This document shows, one piece after another, positions 62,521 to 64,000 of a DNA stretch of 64,000 nt. The DNA comes from Maribacter aquivivus (GTDB lineage Bacteria > Bacteroidota > Bacteroidia > Flavobacteriales > Flavobacteriaceae). The position numbers were made by a program, and so were the translations under genes. The stretch is taken from positions 1 through 64,000 of the forward strand of contig NZ_FQZX01000002.1 of NCBI RefSeq assembly GCF_900142175.1, written 5' to 3'. The notes beneath the pieces were generated by a model that worked only from the letters and a program-made list of their open reading frames with translations, ran no database searches and had not been told where the DNA came from. The stretch's first letter is position 1. Each line of letters begins with the position of its first letter.

Positions 62521-64000
62521 ATGAAAAAATCAAAAAATTTACTATTAAAAGCTGTGTTCTTTTCTTGCCTCGGATTAGCAATAATGAGCTGTGAGGGCGA
62601 AGATGGTGCTGATGGTACAAATGGAACAAACGGCATTGATGGTGTCGATGGCGCTGATGGTACTGACGGAGAAGATGGTGCTGATGGTCAAGATTTAACT
62701 TTGGCAGAATCCATTCCATTAACTAGTTCTGTAACTCCCAATGAATTGTTTGAACTTAAAGGTGCATTTGCAGGATCTGCCGACCTTAATATGATTATGT
62801 CTTCTGCCGATATATTAGAGTCAGATTCTACTTTTGTTTACGGTTCTTATATGGATGGTGCTGCACTTTTTCCTACTGAAGATGGTAACTACGCGTTGAT
62901 TAATAATTTAGAAGCAGATTATTCTATTGCGAGAATAATGCTAAACTCAGAACTTCAACCATTACAGGGCGATTATATTGTTAATTCAACAGCTACAGCA
63001 TTTACGGCTATGTGTTCTGGTTCTGCTATAACAGTTGAAGAGCATGGTTTCGGACCTTTGTACCTTGCTGGTGGCGAATGGGGCGGTAACGCAAAAGGTG
63101 TTTATAAAGTGAATCCTTTTCGTTCAAAAGAAGATAGGGTAGAGGTAGAAAGATTACCTGCATTAGGCGAATGGTCTACTGAAAATGCCGTAGCAATCGG
63201 TAAAGATGCATACGCTTCTCAAACTGTTATTTTCATGGGAGATGACCATAGCGATAATGTATACCCACAAGCTCATTTTGGAATGTATGTTGCTGCTAGA
63301 GGTGATCTTTACGGTGGTAAATTATATGTTTTAAGAGGAAAGAATCCTGTAGAGTCTTTACCTGGTGAAGGCGGACAGCTATTTGAAATGGGAATGTCTC
63401 AAGATGTTGCCTATGACGTAGAATGGGTAGAAGTTACTGAAAGAACTATAGACGAGTTAAATCAAGAAGCTGTAGATGCTTCTGCAATTGGTTTTCAAAG
63501 AATTGAAGATATTGACTGGCGAAGAGGTTCTGCCGATGCGCAAAGAGAAGTATATTTTAATGCAACAGGAAGAATTCGTGGTGATAACCCAGATTTGAAC
63601 CTTAGAGGTACCGGTTTTGGTCGTGTGTATAAGTTAGAATTAAATGATACTGACCCAACTGCCGATGCAGTTCTTACAGTAGTTGTAGATGGCGATATTG
63701 AAGGTGGTAAAGGTGACGGTTTACATTCTCCTGATAATATAATGGTCACTGAGAACTATGCTTACATTCAAGAAGATCCAAATGGTTACAGTGATTTAAA
63801 CGCGGATATTACTGGATTCGCAAAATTATGGCAGTTAGATTTAAACACAGGTAGCTTTGTTGAAGTTATGGAGTGTAACCAAACTTTTGCATCTAGCGTT
63901 GGTATTGGAAATACTGATAGTATGTGGGAAATTACCGGGTTATTTGATGTTACTGATATCATAGGTGCATCTGAACCAACCTTTATTGGTGGTGCTCAAG
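62521..64000 (+). CDS. Lipoprotein with collagen-like tract and PhoX/DUF839-like body (3' partial)
   Basis: Open to the right edge (493 codons seen). Lipoprotein signal KAVFFSCLGLAIMSC (Cys24), then 11 Gly-x-Asp/Asn-type triplets (GEDGADGTNG ... GQD), followed by a large beta-rich domain with EWSTENAVAIGKDAYASQ, IFMGDDHSDNVYPQAHFGMY, GGKLYVLRGK, DWRRGSADAQREVYFNATG, VVVDGDIEGGKGDGLHSPDN and LWQLDLNTGSFVE. The pattern of metal-side acidic turns and propeller blades suggests a PhoX/DUF839-like phosphatase or propeller protein. Enzyme activity not shown. A TAGTTTTG box lies at 62484-62491. ATG at 62521. Confidence 0.78.
   Translation, partial: MKKSKNLLLKAVFFSCLGLAIMSCEGEDGADGTNGTNGIDGVDGADGTDGEDGADGQDLTLAESIPLTSSVTPNELFELKGAFAGSADLNMIMSSADILESDSTFVYGSYMDGAALFPTEDGNYALINNLEADYSIARIMLNSELQPLQGDYIVNSTATAFTAMCSGSAITVEEHGFGPLYLAGGEWGGNAKGVYKVNPFRSKEDRVEVERLPALGEWSTENAVAIGKDAYASQTVIFMGDDHSDNVYPQAHFGMYVAARGDLYGGKLYVLRGKNPVESLPGEGGQLFEMGMSQDVAYDVEWVEVTERTIDELNQEAVDASAIGFQRIEDIDWRRGSADAQREVYFNATGRIRGDNPDLNLRGTGFGRVYKLELNDTDPTADAVLTVVVDGDIEGGKGDGLHSPDNIMVTENYAYIQEDPNGYSDLNADITGFAKLWQLDLNTGSFVEVMECNQTFASSVGIGNTDSMWEITGLFDVTDIIGASEPTFIGGAQ
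62596..62694 (+). repeat. Collagen-like Gly-x-y tract (11 triplets)
   Basis: Eleven GXY codon triplets encode G-E-D, G-A-D, G-T-N, G-T-N, G-I-D, G-V-D, G-A-D, G-T-D, G-E-D, G-A-D, G-Q-D. The 18-mer gaagatggtgctgatggt occurs twice (62599 and 62671). Asp in the Y position is unlike Pro-rich animal collagen. Confidence 0.9.

Noticed and set aside
62510..62719. His-rich 69-residue ORF opposite the collagen-like tract
   Set aside because: The His/Gln-rich product is the antisense of GAT/GGT repeat codons; the plus-strand lipoprotein is clearly the real gene.

Overview
The window is AT-rich and comes from a marine-type member of the Flavobacteriaceae (Bacteroidetes). Evidence: -7 promoter boxes of the form TANNTTTG, few clear Shine-Dalgarno sequences, DUF4290, BshB1, DUF2911 and pirin genes, a fused ResB-CcsA cytochrome c biogenesis protein, a MurA with Asp in place of the catalytic Cys, a probable type IX secretion cargo, and many lipoproteins with a short lipobox. 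The species cannot be named from the sequence alone.

Positions 1-17646 look like an accessory region ending at a tRNA-Met gene. It starts inside a giant YD/RHS-repeat protein (1-5129) whose C-terminal 260 residues carry a lipase-like SHSQGG motif. A lipoprotein gene that fits an immunity gene follows one base later (5131-5757). A second, 1301-aa YD-repeat protein without an RHS core follows (5918-9823). Next comes a tight seven-gene operon (10212-15002): two lipoproteins, a PilP/GspC-like protein, a membrane protein with a beta-rich bactofilin-like region, two pseudopilin-like proteins and a GspF/PilC platform protein. No ATPase, secretin or prepilin peptidase is in view. On the other strand lie a small zinc-finger gene, an unknown gene and a tyrosine recombinase split by one in-frame TAA codon, next to the 3' end of tRNA-Met. 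This is the layout of an island integrated at a tRNA gene with a disabled integrase.

Positions 17720-32000 are mostly chromosomal housekeeping: START-domain protein, class IV aminotransferase, YqgE, HU, an AAA ATPase-recQ-fmt operon, DUF493, DUF4290, murA, pirin, a VOC protein, an M20 amidohydrolase and a DUF6340-like lipoprotein. A photolyase-SDR-SRPBCC operon (30480-32978) has a paired direct repeat in its promoter region.

Positions 33000-48000 hold a T9SS-type propeller protein, DUF2911, and an operon of PIG-L deacetylase, a 37-aa membrane protein (missing from ordinary ORF calls), a sodium/solute symporter and galactokinase. A second operon encodes a ProC-like protein, a KdsC-type phosphatase, Maf, a lipoprotein and a small MscS channel. 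The large CcsBA gene is divergent from it.

Positions 48000-64000 hold an M14 carboxypeptidase, a Cys/Met-metabolism PLP enzyme next to bshB1, two tandem TPR histidine kinases without a response regulator, tRNA-His with a clear promoter and terminator, an M28 peptidase, a GDSL esterase, two small membrane or secreted proteins, an S10-type peptidase, a Tat-exported Gfo/Idh oxidoreductase, and the start of a lipoprotein with a collagen-like tract and a PhoX-like body that runs off the right edge.
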